This document shows positions 28,254 through 36,466 of a DNA stretch of 64,000 nt, one piece after another. The stretch is from Caulobacter sp. X (lineage in GTDB: Bacteria; Pseudomonadota; Alphaproteobacteria; Caulobacterales; Caulobacteraceae): positions 1,240,001 to 1,304,000 of the forward strand of contig NZ_PEGF01000002.1 of assembly GCF_002742635.1 (NCBI RefSeq), in the 5' to 3' direction. A program made the position numbers and the translations under genes. Positions within the stretch are counted from its first letter, which is position 1. Each line of letters opens with the position of its first letter. Under the pieces are notes generated by a model. It searched no databases, had not been told where the DNA came from, and saw only the letters and a list, made by a program, of their open reading frames with translations.

Positions 28254-28877
28254 ATGACGTCGTCCCTTAAGGTTCCCGAGCGCCGCACCCAGTCAGACCG
28301 CCGCCAGCAGTCGGAGGCCGAGCTGCTGCGCGCCGCGGCCGAGCTGATCGCCGAGCAGGGCGTGGCCGCGGCCACTTTCGAGAACATCGGACTGCGGGCG
28401 GGTTACAGCCGGGGGCTGGTGACCCAGCGGTTCGGATCCAAGCAAGGGCTGATCGAGGCGCTGATCGCCCGGCTGCAGACGCGGCTTGAAGCGGTGATGG
28501 ATGACCGCCGCCTGGACCAGCTCGACGGGCTGGAGGCGGTGCTGGGCTTCGTCGACGCCTTCCTGACGAACCTGTCGCGGGACGGCGAGATGCGGGCGTA
28601 TTTCGTGCTGCTGGCCGGCGCGGTGGCCGACGTCTCTGACCTGCGCGCGCCCTTCGCCCTGGCGCACAAGGGCGCCGAGGAGCGTCTGGAGGCCATGGTG
28701 CTGCGGGGGCAGGCCGAGGGCGTGATCCGCGAAGGCCTGAACGCCGATGCGACGGCGCTGATGGTGGGGTCGTTGCTGCTGGGCCTCTCGACCCAGCTGC
28801 TGATCGATCCCGGCATGGACCTGGAGCCCATCCGGGAGACCAGCCTGGCGATGCTCAGGACGAGCTTCGCCGCTTAG
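28254..28877 (+). CDS. TetR/AcrR family transcriptional regulator
   Basis: A 207-residue protein. The N-terminal helix-turn-helix (LLRAAAELIAEQGVAAATFENIGLRAGYSRGLVTQRFGSK) is a typical TetR DNA-binding domain. The all-helical C-terminal domain would bind an effector. The ATG at 28254 is the natural start because the longer open frame overlaps the divergent P450 promoter. Its position back-to-back with the P450 and the palindrome between them suggest that it represses the P450-rubredoxin unit and itself, possibly lifted by the P450 substrate. Confidence 0.93.
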   Translation: MTSSLKVPERRTQSDRRQQSEAELLRAAAELIAEQGVAAATFENIGLRAGYSRGLVTQRFGSKQGLIEALIARLQTRLEAVMDDRRLDQLDGLEAVLGFVDAFLTNLSRDGEMRAYFVLLAGAVADVSDLRAPFALAHKGAEERLEAMVLRGQAEGVIREGLNADATALMVGSLLLGLSTQLLIDPGMDLEPIRETSLAMLRTSFAA

Positions 28878-28889
28878 GCCCAAGTCAAC

Positions 28890-29129
28890 TCAGGCGACGT
28901 CGATGCGGTAGCTTTCGATCACGGTGTTGGCCAGCAGCTTCTCGCACATGGCCTTGACCTCGGCCTTGGCCTTTTCGGCGTCGGTCTCGGCCAGGTCGAA
29001 CTCGATGACGCGGCCGACCCGGGCGTCCTTGACGCCAGCCCAGCCCAGGCCGTGCAGAGCGTTCTCGACGGCCTTGCCCTGGACGTCGAGCACGCCGGGC
29101 TTCAGGAACACGTGGACGGTGGCTTTCAC
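28890..29129 (-). CDS. purS: Phosphoribosylformylglycinamidine synthase subunit PurS
   Basis: A small 79-residue subunit that bridges PurL and PurQ for ammonia transfer. The sequence KATVHVFLKPGVLDVQGKAVENALHGLGW and the C-terminal ANTVIESYRIDV are diagnostic. GTG at 29129 is preferred over TTG at 29135: GGAG sits 9 nt before the GTG, and family members start with M-K-A. It follows purC after a 54-bp gap that holds a hairpin. Confidence 0.96.
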   Translation of the reverse strand: MKATVHVFLKPGVLDVQGKAVENALHGLGWAGVKDARVGRVIEFDLAETDAEKAKAEVKAMCEKLLANTVIESYRIDVA

Positions 29130-29144
29130 TGACAAACTCTCCCT

Positions 29145-29165
29145 TCGCGACGCCGGGCGTCGCGA
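29145..29165 (-). promoter_or_regulatory. Perfect hairpin between purC and purS
   Basis: A 10-bp perfect inverted repeat (TCGCGACGCC/GGCGTCGCGA) with a single central base lies 18 bp past the purC stop and 15 bp before the purS start. It is an intercistronic stem-loop that could affect mRNA stability or the relative output of the two genes. Confidence 0.5.
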
Positions 29166-29183
29166 CGACTTCCGACCGAAGGC

Positions 29184-29942
29184 TTAGTGCACGCCGCCTT
29201 GGATGACGGTCGGCATTTCCTTCATGATCCCCAGGCGGCGGGCCACCTCGGTATAGCTCTCGATGACGTTGCCGAGGTCGCGGCGGAAGCGATCCTTGTC
29301 CAGCTTCTCGTTGGTCGCGGCGTCCCACAGGCGGCAGCTGTCGGGGCTGATCTCGTCGGCCAGGATGATGCGCGAGAAGTCGCCTTCGTAGACGCGGCCG
29401 AACTCGATCTTGAAGTCCACCAGCGTGATGCCGACGCCGCTGAATAGGCCCGACAGGTAGTCGTTCACGCGCAGGGCCATGGCCATCATGTCGTCGATCT
29501 CCTGGGTCGCGGCCCAGTTGAACGCGGTGATGTGCTCCTCGGAGACCATCGGGTCGCCGAGCTTGTCGTCCTTGTAGTAGAACTCGATGATCGAGCGGGG
29601 CAGGGGCTGGCCCTCGGTCAGACCCAGGCGCGTGGCGATCGAGCCGGCGGCGATGTTGCGCACCACGACCTCGAGCGGAACGATCTCGACTTCCTTGATC
29701 AGCTGCTCGCGCAGGTTCAGGCGGCGGATGAAGTGGTTCTGCACGCCGATCGAGTTCAGGCGAGTCATGATGTACTCGCTGATCCGGTTGTTGATCACGC
29801 CCTTGCCTTCCAGGACCGCCTTCTTCTGCGCGTTGAACGCGGTGGCGTCGTCCTTGAAGTACTGGATCAGGGTGCCGGGCTCGGGGCCCTCGTACAGGAT
29901 CTTGGCCTTGCCTTCGTAGATCTTCTTGCGACGGGTCGTCAT
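29184..29942 (-). CDS. purC: SAICAR synthase PurC
   Basis: Phosphoribosylaminoimidazole-succinocarboxamide synthase joins CAIR and aspartate with ATP, purine step 8. It has 252 residues. Landmarks are the N-terminal [44 protein letters not shown] and the acidic DFKIEFGRV. It is first in a purC-purS unit, with a GC-rich hairpin in its leader. It is divergent from the DUF1476 gene. Confidence 0.99.
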   Translation of the reverse strand: MTTRRKKIYEGKAKILYEGPEPGTLIQYFKDDATAFNAQKKAVLEGKGVINNRISEYIMTRLNSIGVQNHFIRRLNLREQLIKEVEIVPLEVVVRNIAAGSIATRLGLTEGQPLPRSIIEFYYKDDKLGDPMVSEEHITAFNWAATQEIDDMMAMALRVNDYLSGLFSGVGITLVDFKIEFGRVYEGDFSRIILADEISPDSCRLWDAATNEKLDKDRFRRDLGNVIESYTEVARRLGIMKEMPTVIQGGVH

Positions 29943-30008
29943 GGCTCTCGTCGAGGCCCTTTTTGGAAGCGCGCGCCGCCCATACCCGGAAAAACTTCCC
30001 GAGAAACG

Positions 30009-30043
30009 AAAAGCGCGCGCGGCGGATAGCTGCGCGCGGCTTT
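30009..30043 (-). promoter_or_regulatory. GC-rich hairpin with T-rich tail in purC leader
   Basis: Read on the minus strand, AAAGCCGCGCGC pairs imperfectly with GCGCGCGCTTT and is followed by TTCGTTTC, ending about 65 nt before the purC ATG. The upstream gene is divergent, so there is no transcript to end here other than purC's own. A leader attenuator is possible. Confidence 0.4.
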
Positions 30044-30226
30044 CGACTCAAGGCCGCTCACTAAAAAATGTCCGTCGGAACCTACCCGAATGAGCGCGAT
30101 GGCGCAAACAAAGGCGGGCGAATTTGGTTTATGCTAAGGACTATAAACGCCGCTCGGGACGATCCCGAGATTGCGGACCGAAGCGGCACGATATATGCAG
30201 CCGGCTCAGACGACTTTGGGGCCTTC

Positions 30227-30544
30227 ATGACCACCTTCGACGAACGCGAGCAGGGTTTCGAACGTAAGTTCGCGCTGGACCAGGAACTGGAATTCAAGGC
30301 GGCCGCGCGCCGCAACCGCCTTCTGGGCGAATGGGCGGCCGGCCTGATGGGCCTGGCGACCGCCGAGGAATACGCGCGCGCCGTGGTCAAGTCCGATTTC
30401 GAACAGCCGGGCGACGACGACGTTTTCCGCAAGGTTTACGAGGACTTGAAGGGCTCGGGCGTCTCGATCGGCGAGGGCGAGGTCCGCATGAAGATGGCCG
30501 AGTTGCTGGCTCAGGCCCGCGAGCAGATCAAGGCCGGCGAGTAA
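30227..30544 (+). CDS. DUF1476 protein, F1-ATPase inhibitor zeta-subunit family
   Basis: A 105-residue helical protein of the alphaproteobacteria-specific DUF1476 family, whose Paracoccus member is the zeta subunit that inhibits F1Fo-ATP hydrolysis. MTTFDEREQGFERKFALDQELEFKAAARRNRLLGEWAA is highly typical, as is the C-terminal EVRMKMAELLAQAREQI. The ATG at 30227 matches the universal family start; the frame stays open upstream to 30068 without family similarity. It ends at a clear terminator. Inhibition in this organism is inferred, not shown. Confidence 0.94.
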   Translation: MTTFDEREQGFERKFALDQELEFKAAARRNRLLGEWAAGLMGLATAEEYARAVVKSDFEQPGDDDVFRKVYEDLKGSGVSIGEGEVRMKMAELLAQAREQIKAGE

Positions 30545-30570
30545 GCACGGGCCTGATCGCCGATTGAATG

Positions 30571-30597
30571 AGGCCGCCCTTCGGGGCGGCCTTTTTC
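30571..30597 (+). terminator. Rho-independent terminator of DUF1476 gene
   Basis: AGGCCGCCC-TTCG-GGGCGGCCT is followed by five T. It lies 26 bp after the stop and has a stable UUCG tetraloop. Confidence 0.92.
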
Positions 30598-30852
30598 GTG
30601 CGCGATCGGCCGCCCGCCGCGTTCGATTTATTCTAAAAATACCTGGGGTGGAGCTGGCGCGGCCCGCTTTCCGCGAGGCCTTGCCATGTCCGGACTTGGT
30701 TAATGGCGATAGGCGAGTTCCGGATCGATATGCAAGCATAGGCTGTTAGAAATTCAAATTTTCGCCCAGGTTTTATCTGGCGTCCCCGGCGCGGAGGATC
30801 AATGTGCCGCCCGGCGGCCGTGACGGTCGCCTTCGAGCAGGGAGAACGTCCA
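30598..30852 (+). promoter_or_regulatory. AT-richer intergenic region upstream of DUF1842 gene
   Basis: No gene is seen. The stretch is markedly richer in A and T than its surroundings (for example near 30630-30645 and 30749-30770), as expected for a promoter region. It carries two possible ribosome sites, before ATG 30802 and before ATG 30853. Confidence 0.4.
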
Positions 30853-31275
30853 ATGACTGCTGATGTCGGTACGCTTCATACCCAAAAAACCGCCAGCGAT
30901 GTGCTGGGCCTCTATTTCGTCAAGGCCGTGGTCGGCAACGCCGGGACGCCCGGCGCGCCGCTGGTCAATCTGGCGCTGTCGGTCCAGGCCGCCTCGGGTC
31001 ACGTCGCCGGCATCGCCGAGATCACCCAGGCGGTGCCTGGCGGCAATCACCGGTTCCCGGTCACCGGCCAGATCTATCAGACCGGCCTTGGCCCCAATCA
31101 CCAACTGGTCTCGCTGCAGGGCGAGTTCGTCTACACGGTGCCGCCGCCGGCGATCGGCTCGTTCCTGGCCAAGTTCACCGCGGCCCTGTCGGTCGATCAG
31201 CAGTGGAACGGTTCTGGCGGCTTCAACTACGTGACCACCCACGTCGAGAACGTGCCGGTCAAGAATATCGCCTGA
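30853..31275 (+). CDS. DUF1842-like protein
   Basis: A 140-residue soluble protein that looks like DUF1842, a beta-rich family of unknown function. Landmarks are GLYFVKAVVGNAGTPGAPLVNLALSVQAASGHVAGIAEITQAV, PVTGQIYQTG and the C-terminal FTAALSVDQQWNGSGGFNY. No signal peptide is seen. The start at 30853 has GGAGAACG before it. An in-frame ATG at 30802 with GGAGGATCA is an alternative that adds 17 residues without family similarity. The gene stands alone between two terminators. Confidence 0.7.
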   Translation: MTADVGTLHTQKTASDVLGLYFVKAVVGNAGTPGAPLVNLALSVQAASGHVAGIAEITQAVPGGNHRFPVTGQIYQTGLGPNHQLVSLQGEFVYTVPPPAIGSFLAKFTAALSVDQQWNGSGGFNYVTTHVENVPVKNIA

Positions 31276-31291
31276 CCCTTCCAAGGCGCTT

Positions 31292-31326
31292 GGCCCGCGT
31301 CGCCTCGATCGGCGGCGCGGGCTTTC
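31292..31326. terminator. Bidirectional hairpin between DUF1842 and glycosylase genes
   Basis: GCCCGCG-x-CGCC pairs with GGCG-x-CGCGGGC around a TCGATC loop, followed by TTTCTT on the plus strand. It separates convergent genes. Confidence 0.65.
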
Positions 31327-31830
31327 TTATGATCCGTGGGGCTGGAGGAACGACGCCAAGGACCGCCAAGCCTCCAGCTTCTGCTCGAACGTCCGCGCCG
31401 CGTGGGCTGGACTCGAGGAGGGCAGGGCCAGCGTCGGGACGCGGTCGCCCAGCAGCTTGCCGCCCAGCTTGGCCGCGGTCCCGCCGTTGAAGGCCACGCC
31501 TTTCAGGCTTGGCAGGGTTTCGATCAGCGCCAGCAGGTCGTTGGCCGCCGGATCGCGGATGGCCGCGTCCAGGCTGCCGGGGCGCTGGGCCTCCGCGATC
31601 ACGTCCCACAGGCCGACGCCGCGGGCCAGCAGCGCGGCGAGGCGTTCTTCATAGGGCAGGGGCGTCAGCGAGACGTCCAGCACCCGCTCCATCAACCGCC
31701 AGAAGGCGTTCCTGGGATTGCCGTAGTACTGGCGCGCGGCCAGCGAGGCCTCGCCGGGCAGGCTGCCCAGGATCAGGACGCGGACGTTCGCGTCGACGAC
31801 CGGGGGAAAGCCCCGCTTAACCGCCGCCAT
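31327..31830 (-). CDS. DNA-deoxyinosine (hypoxanthine) glycosylase-like, UDG superfamily
   Basis: A 167-residue uracil-DNA-glycosylase-fold protein. GSLPGEASLAARQYYGNPRNAFWRLM and LPSSSPAHAARTFEQKL match the family 6 (HDG) group, whose studied members remove hypoxanthine from DNA, rather than classic Mug. The GSLPGEASL active-site loop uses Asn in NPRN as a likely key residue. The start overlaps the 3' end of the upstream 2OG-oxygenase gene by 14 bp, so it is the third gene of a purB-led operon. The substrate is inferred from the family. Confidence 0.82.
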   Translation of the reverse strand: MAAVKRGFPPVVDANVRVLILGSLPGEASLAARQYYGNPRNAFWRLMERVLDVSLTPLPYEERLAALLARGVGLWDVIAEAQRPGSLDAAIRDPAANDLLALIETLPSLKGVAFNGGTAAKLGGKLLGDRVPTLALPSSSPAHAARTFEQKLEAWRSLASFLQPHGS

Positions 31831-32560
31831 GGGGCGGGTCGTTGCGCAGCCAGCCGGTGACCATCAACCGCGCCGCGCCGGCGTAGGGCGCGACCGGCGC
31901 GACCGAGTGGACGCGGGGCACGCGGAACAGGGTCAGGGTGTTCCAGGCCGGCGCATAGCCGCGCTCGACGTCGCCCTTGGCGTCATGAAACAGCAGTTGG
32001 CCGCCCCAATCCGGTCGCCAGGTCCGCGTCAGGCCCAGGGTGTAGGCCGCAAGGCGCTCGCCCACGCCGGTGTCGTCGTGCAGGGTCAGAAAGTCGCCGG
32101 GGCGGTAGCAGGTGGCCTGGCCGTCGATCTTGGTGACGCTCGTCTCTACCGTCACCGCCGAGCAGAAGCCGATGAAGGCCTCGCTGTTCAGGAACTCGGT
32201 CAGGGCGTGGATCGGATGGCCCGGATCGCGGCCGGCCAGATAGGCGTCGATCATCGGATAGCCGAGATAGACATAGGCGAAGCCGTCGCGGGCCCGGGTC
32301 GTGGCCGCGTGCAGCCGCTGAGCCACCGCTTCGCCGCCCAGGGCCTGCCGGCGCGCGCGGTCCAGGACCTCGGCCTTGCCGCGCTCGTCCGAGCAGATGA
32401 TGTCCCAGTCGATGGTCTGTTCGAGAATGCCGGCCAGCCGATCGACCACGGCGGGCTCGAAGACGTCCGGAATACGCGCCACGCCCTCGCGAGCGTAGGC
32501 CGCCGCGAAGGCGGCCGGATCAAGCGCCGGGTTCAGGCGCAGGATCGGCGCGTCGTCCAA
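31817..32560 (-). CDS. 2OG-Fe(II) oxygenase (prolyl 4-hydroxylase-like)
   Basis: A 247-residue double-stranded beta-helix dioxygenase. The iron triad is recognisable as His-x-Asp in FLTLHDDTGVGE and the distal His in VPRVHSVAPV. The Arg of RLMVTGWLR should bind 2-oxoglutarate. WGGQLLFHDAKGDV lies between them. The start is TTG, four bases after the purB stop codon, with no better codon nearby. Such enzymes hydroxylate protein prolines or other residues; the substrate is unknown. The gene overlaps the glycosylase by 14 bp. Confidence 0.85.
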   Translation of the reverse strand: MDDAPILRLNPALDPAAFAAAYAREGVARIPDVFEPAVVDRLAGILEQTIDWDIICSDERGKAEVLDRARRQALGGEAVAQRLHAATTRARDGFAYVYLGYPMIDAYLAGRDPGHPIHALTEFLNSEAFIGFCSAVTVETSVTKIDGQATCYRPGDFLTLHDDTGVGERLAAYTLGLTRTWRPDWGGQLLFHDAKGDVERGYAPAWNTLTLFRVPRVHSVAPVAPYAGAARLMVTGWLRNDPPHGGG

Positions 32561-32564
32561 GGTC

Positions 32565-33875
32565 TTACGCGTCCTGGCCGAAGACGCGCTTGAAGATCAC
32601 GTCGACGTTCTTGGTGTGATAGCCGTAGTCGAACAGCTCCTCGAGCACGCTGTCCGACAGGGCCTTGGACACCACCGGATCGGCCTTCAGGAAGTCGATG
32701 AACCGGCCTTCGCCGCGCCAGACCTTCATGGCGTTGCCCTGGACGGCGGCGTAGGCGTCTTCGCGCGACACGCCTTCCTGGGTCAGGGCCAGCATGACGC
32801 GCTGCGAGAAGACGAGGCCCCCCAGCTTGTCCAGGTTCTTGGCCATGTTGTCGGGATAGATATTGAAGCGCTCGATGACGCCGGCCAGGCGGCGCAGGGC
32901 GAAGTCGAGGTGGATGGTGGCGTCCGGGCCGATGCCGCGCTCGACCGACGAGTGGCTGATGTCGCGCTCGTGCCAGAGGGCGACGTTCTCCATCGCCGGC
33001 ACCACGGCCGAGCGGACCAGGCGGGCAAGGCCCGTGAGGTTCTCGGTCAGGATCGGGTTGCGCTTGTGCGGCATGGCCGAGCTGCCCTTCTGGCCCGGAT
33101 CGAAGGGCTCCTCGGCTTCCAGCACCTCGGTGCGCTGCAGGTGGCGGATCTCGGTGGCGAGACGCTCGACCGACGAGGCGACCACGCCCAGGGCCGCGAA
33201 ATAGGCCGCGTGGCGGTCGCGCGGGATGACCTGGGTCGAGACCGGCTCGACGGCCAGGCCCATCTTGTCGGCCACATGCTGTTCGACGCGCGGATCGACA
33301 TTGGCGAAGGTGCCCACGGCGCCCGAGATCGCGCAGGTGGCGATCTCGAACTTGGCCATCGCCAGGCGCTCCTTGGCGCGCTGGAACTCGGCGTAGTAGC
33401 CGGCCAGCTTCAGGCCAAAGGTGATCGGTTCGGCGTGGATGCCGTGGCTGCGGCCCACGCAGACGGTCATCTTGTGCTCAAGCGCCCGGCGCTTCAGCGC
33501 GGCCAGAACCAGATCGACGTCTTCCAGCAGCAGATCGGTGGCGCGCGACAGCTGCACGGCGAAGCAGGTGTCCAGCACGTCCGAGCTGGTCATGCCCTGG
33601 TGCAGGAAGCGGGCTTCCGGACCGACGATCTCGGCGACATGGGTCAGGAAGGCGATGACATCGTGCTTGGTGACGCGCTCGATCTCGTCGATGCGGTCGC
33701 TGTCCCAGACCGCGTCGCGGCCCTTCTCCCAGATCGTCTCGGCGGCGATCTTGGGGATGACCCCAAGCTCGGCCATGGCGTCTGCGGCGTGGGCCTCGAT
33801 CTCGAACCAGATCTTGTACTTGGTCTGGCTGGACCAGATGGCGGCGGCTTCGGGGCGGGCGTAGCGGCTGATCAT
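32565..33875 (-). CDS. purB: Adenylosuccinate lyase
   Basis: The lyase acting twice in purine synthesis: SAICAR to AICAR plus fumarate, and adenylosuccinate to AMP plus fumarate. It has 436 residues. The superfamily signature GSSAMPHKRNP is intact, with the catalytic Ser loop. TSSDVLDTCFAVQL, GRSHGIHAEPITFGLK and the N-terminal MISRYARPEAAAIWSSQTKYKIWFEIE are typical. The ATG at 33875 is the family start. It is followed directly by the 2OG oxygenase and the hypoxanthine-glycosylase-like gene. Confidence 0.98.
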   Translation of the reverse strand: MISRYARPEAAAIWSSQTKYKIWFEIEAHAADAMAELGVIPKIAAETIWEKGRDAVWDSDRIDEIERVTKHDVIAFLTHVAEIVGPEARFLHQGMTSSDVLDTCFAVQLSRATDLLLEDVDLVLAALKRRALEHKMTVCVGRSHGIHAEPITFGLKLAGYYAEFQRAKERLAMAKFEIATCAISGAVGTFANVDPRVEQHVADKMGLAVEPVSTQVIPRDRHAAYFAALGVVASSVERLATEIRHLQRTEVLEAEEPFDPGQKGSSAMPHKRNPILTENLTGLARLVRSAVVPAMENVALWHERDISHSSVERGIGPDATIHLDFALRRLAGVIERFNIYPDNMAKNLDKLGGLVFSQRVMLALTQEGVSREDAYAAVQGNAMKVWRGEGRFIDFLKADPVVSKALSDSVLEELFDYGYHTKNVDVIFKRVFGQDA

Positions 33876-33944
33876 GGGCGGGCGTTTCGGCCGGGCGAGC
33901 CGGGGAGTCAAGGGAAGAGGGTTATTACTTGGCGCGAAATGGAT

Positions 33945-34058
33945 CCTCCCCCGCGATGCGGGGGAGGTGGCCCAGAGGGCCGGAGGGGGCGAGCGCGGCC
34001 GGTGTCCAGCTAGCCCCCTCAGCCGCTCCGCGGCAGCTCCCCCGCAACGCGGGGGAGC
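33945..34058. repeat. REP-like element with two near-identical hairpins
   Basis: CCTCCCCCGC-GAT-GCGGGGGAGG (33945-33967) and GCTCCCCCGC-AAC-GCGGGGGAGC (34036-34058) flank a GGAGGGGGCG.../...CCCCCTC pair. The whole block is a nested palindrome between purB and the MFS gene, built from the same core as the elements at 9180 and 25999. Confidence 0.8.
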
Positions 34059-34068
34059 ATCTTTGGCC

Positions 34069-35571
34069 CTACGCCCCCGCCCGCTCCTTCATGTGCTTGA
34101 CCAGCCCGATGGCCGCCAAGGCGTAGTGGACGCCGGCCCAGGCGTAGAAGCACAGCGAGATGACAATGCCTTGTTGCGTCGAACGGGCCATGGCGCCGGC
34201 GCAGGCCTTGGCGAGTTCGGGCGCGGAGCCCTTGGGCGCCAGGCCGCCGGGGCACTCGGCCGAGAAGCTGGCCGCGCCGGGGTCGCCGAACGATCCGGCC
34301 AGGGCGTGGACGATGCCGGTCGAGCCCGGATGGTTGAAGTTGAACTGCGCCAGGTGGTCGATCAGCCAGCCGGTGAAGACCGGCCCGCCGCCCAGGGCGA
34401 TCAGGTTCAGGAAGAAGAACAGCAGGGCCGTGGCCGTGGCCCGCCGGCGCGGCTCGACCGAGTTCTGCACCACGCCGAAGGTCGGGGCCAGATAGGTATA
34501 GTGGAAGATGCCCGGGATCAGCAGGATCAGGGCCGTAGCCTGCCAGCTGGTCTGCAGATAGGCGGCTATATAGATCGGCGTGCAGATCAGCAGACCGATC
34601 GCCGGGGTCAGGGCGTACCAGCGGGCGCTCTTCTTACCCGCCCAGTCCGAGAGGAAGCCGCCGACCAGGGTGCCCACCCCCGCCGAGAATCCGCCGATCA
34701 GGCCGACGATCAGGCCGACTTGCGCCAAGCCCAATCCATAGGTCCGCACGAAGTACGGCGGCACGAACGCGCCGGAGCCATAGGAGCCGAACGAGGCGAT
34801 GGTGACGCCCAGCACCATGTGCAGCACGGGCCACTTGCCAAACAGGATCTTGGTCACCGCCCAGAGCTCGGAGAACTCTTGGGCGAGCGAGAACCGGGGC
34901 TTGGCGGCCGGCTCGACCACGAGGTCCTCGGCCTCGATCGGGCGCTCGACGATTTCGGAGTGGCCGCGCGGGGGCTCCTTGACCACCAGCTTGACCAGCA
35001 GGGCCAGCAGGATGCCGGGCAGGCCGACGATCACGAAGGCCACGCGCCAGCTGAACTCCTGCGCCAGCCACCCGCCGGCGACGGCGCCGAACATGGTGCC
35101 CAGCGGGATGCCGAACGAGTAGATCGACAGGGCCGAGGCGCGCTTCTTGGGCTCGAAATAGTCGCTGATCAGCGAGTGGCTGGGCGGCGAGCAGCCGGCC
35201 TCGCCGACCCCGACGCCGAAGCGGAACAGGGCAAGCTGCGCGAAGCTGGCGGCCGCGCCGCACAGGGCGGTGAAGCCCGACCAGATCACCAGCGACACCG
35301 AGATGATCGTAACGCGGTTGTAGCGCTCGGCCAGCCTGGCGATCGGGATGCCCAGGATCGTGTAGAGCAGGGCGAAGTAGAGCCCGCCCAGCAGGCCTAG
35401 CTGGGTGTCGGTCAGCTTGAGGTCGACCTTGATGGCCTGGCCGATGGTGGCGATGATCGTCCGGTCGATGAAGTTGAAGGTGTAGGTCGCCAGCAGCAGG
35501 CTTAGCACCGCGGCCTTGTAACCATTGGAATAACGCGGCCGATCGCCGCCGGACGCACGCGCGTCGGCCAT
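34069..35571 (-). CDS. MFS transporter (Spns-like)
   Basis: A 500-residue inner-membrane carrier with about 12 transmembrane helices. The first is AAVLSLLLATYTFNFIDRTII, followed by DTQLGLLGGLYFALLYTILGIPIARLAERYNR, which holds the MFS A-motif. FGVGVGEAGCSPPSHSLISDYF is the motif found in Spinster-like members. A longer loop carrying acidic residues splits the halves (about residues 195-235). The N-terminus is cytoplasmic and charged. The ATG follows GGGAGAGAG. The substrate cannot be told. Confidence 0.92.
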   Translation of the reverse strand: MADARASGGDRPRYSNGYKAAVLSLLLATYTFNFIDRTIIATIGQAIKVDLKLTDTQLGLLGGLYFALLYTILGIPIARLAERYNRVTIISVSLVIWSGFTALCGAAASFAQLALFRFGVGVGEAGCSPPSHSLISDYFEPKKRASALSIYSFGIPLGTMFGAVAGGWLAQEFSWRVAFVIVGLPGILLALLVKLVVKEPPRGHSEIVERPIEAEDLVVEPAAKPRFSLAQEFSELWAVTKILFGKWPVLHMVLGVTIASFGSYGSGAFVPPYFVRTYGLGLAQVGLIVGLIGGFSAGVGTLVGGFLSDWAGKKSARWYALTPAIGLLICTPIYIAAYLQTSWQATALILLIPGIFHYTYLAPTFGVVQNSVEPRRRATATALLFFFLNLIALGGGPVFTGWLIDHLAQFNFNHPGSTGIVHALAGSFGDPGAASFSAECPGGLAPKGSAPELAKACAGAMARSTQQGIVISLCFYAWAGVHYALAAIGLVKHMKERAGA

Positions 35572-35716
35572 CCTGACTCTCTCCCTTCAAACATTTGTTC
35601 TAGTTCTTTGAGGGGACTGTGACGGAGCGGAAGCCAAAGCGCCAGAGGCTAATTTCCTCGCGCTGATCCAGGCGCTAAAGCGTTATTGTAAAGGCTTTCG
35701 TCGAGAGGAGCGCGCC

Positions 35717-36346
35717 ATGGAACTCGTGATCGGCACCAAGCGGTGGTCAAGCTGGTCGCTGCGCCCGTGGCTGGCGCTGAAGCGCACCGGCCAGTCTTTC
35801 AAGGAGACCGTGATCGGGTTGCGCTGGGGTGACGCCACGACGGCCGAGATCGCCGCCTATTCGCCGAGCAAGCTCGTACCCGTGTTGCGCGATGGCGACC
35901 TGGTGGTCTGGGACTCGCTGGCGATCTGCGAGTATCTGGCCGAGAAATTTCCCGAGGCTAAGCTCTGGCCCGCTGATCCCGCGTTGCGGGCGCTGGGGCG
36001 CTCGGCGGCCGCCGAGATGCACTCGGGGTTCCAGTCCCTCCGCGGCGAGTGCCCGATGGCCTTGGACGAGGCACCGCGCAAGCTGGACATCTCCGAAGCC
36101 ACCCAGAAGGACGTGCGCAAGATCGTCGAGCGCTGGAACCAGCTGCTCAAGCGCTCGGGCGGGCCGTTCCTGCTGGGCGAATGGTCAATCGCCGACGCCT
36201 TCTTCACGCCGGTGGCGACGCGCTTCCGGACCTACGAGATCCACCCGTCCGACTATGGCGACGCCGGCGCGGCCGGGGCCTATGCCGAACGCCTGCTCGA
36301 GACGCCGGAGTTCCTGGAGTGGGAGCGGGCGGCGCGGGCGGGGTGA
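35717..36346 (+). CDS. Glutathione S-transferase family protein
   Basis: A 209-residue GST. The N-terminal thioredoxin-like domain shows IGTKRWSSWSLRPWLALKRTG, with the Ser of SSWSLRPW as probable catalytic residue. SPSKLVPVLRDGDLVVWDSLAICEYLAEKFP is the glutathione gamma-Glu site. The helical C-terminal domain has GPFLLGEWSIADAFFTPVATRF. This arrangement fits zeta/beta-like bacterial GSTs. GAGAGGAGC precedes the ATG. It is divergent from the MFS gene; no operon is evident. Confidence 0.92.
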   Translation: MELVIGTKRWSSWSLRPWLALKRTGQSFKETVIGLRWGDATTAEIAAYSPSKLVPVLRDGDLVVWDSLAICEYLAEKFPEAKLWPADPALRALGRSAAAEMHSGFQSLRGECPMALDEAPRKLDISEATQKDVRKIVERWNQLLKRSGGPFLLGEWSIADAFFTPVATRFRTYEIHPSDYGDAGAAGAYAERLLETPEFLEWERAARAG

Positions 36347-36466
36347 AACGGCGAAGGCGCGGCCAATCGTCCCGATTCACGATTAACGCCCATTTCACCA
36401 CGCCTCGCGAGAGGGCCTTAACCAAGCCGCTCCATCCTGTATCGAAACGGGACCTTGGAGGGGCGG

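Noticed and set aside
28885..30051. A 388-residue minus-strand frame spanning purS and purC.
   Set aside because: It is a frame-shifted shadow of the two purine genes, Arg/Gly-rich with no motif.
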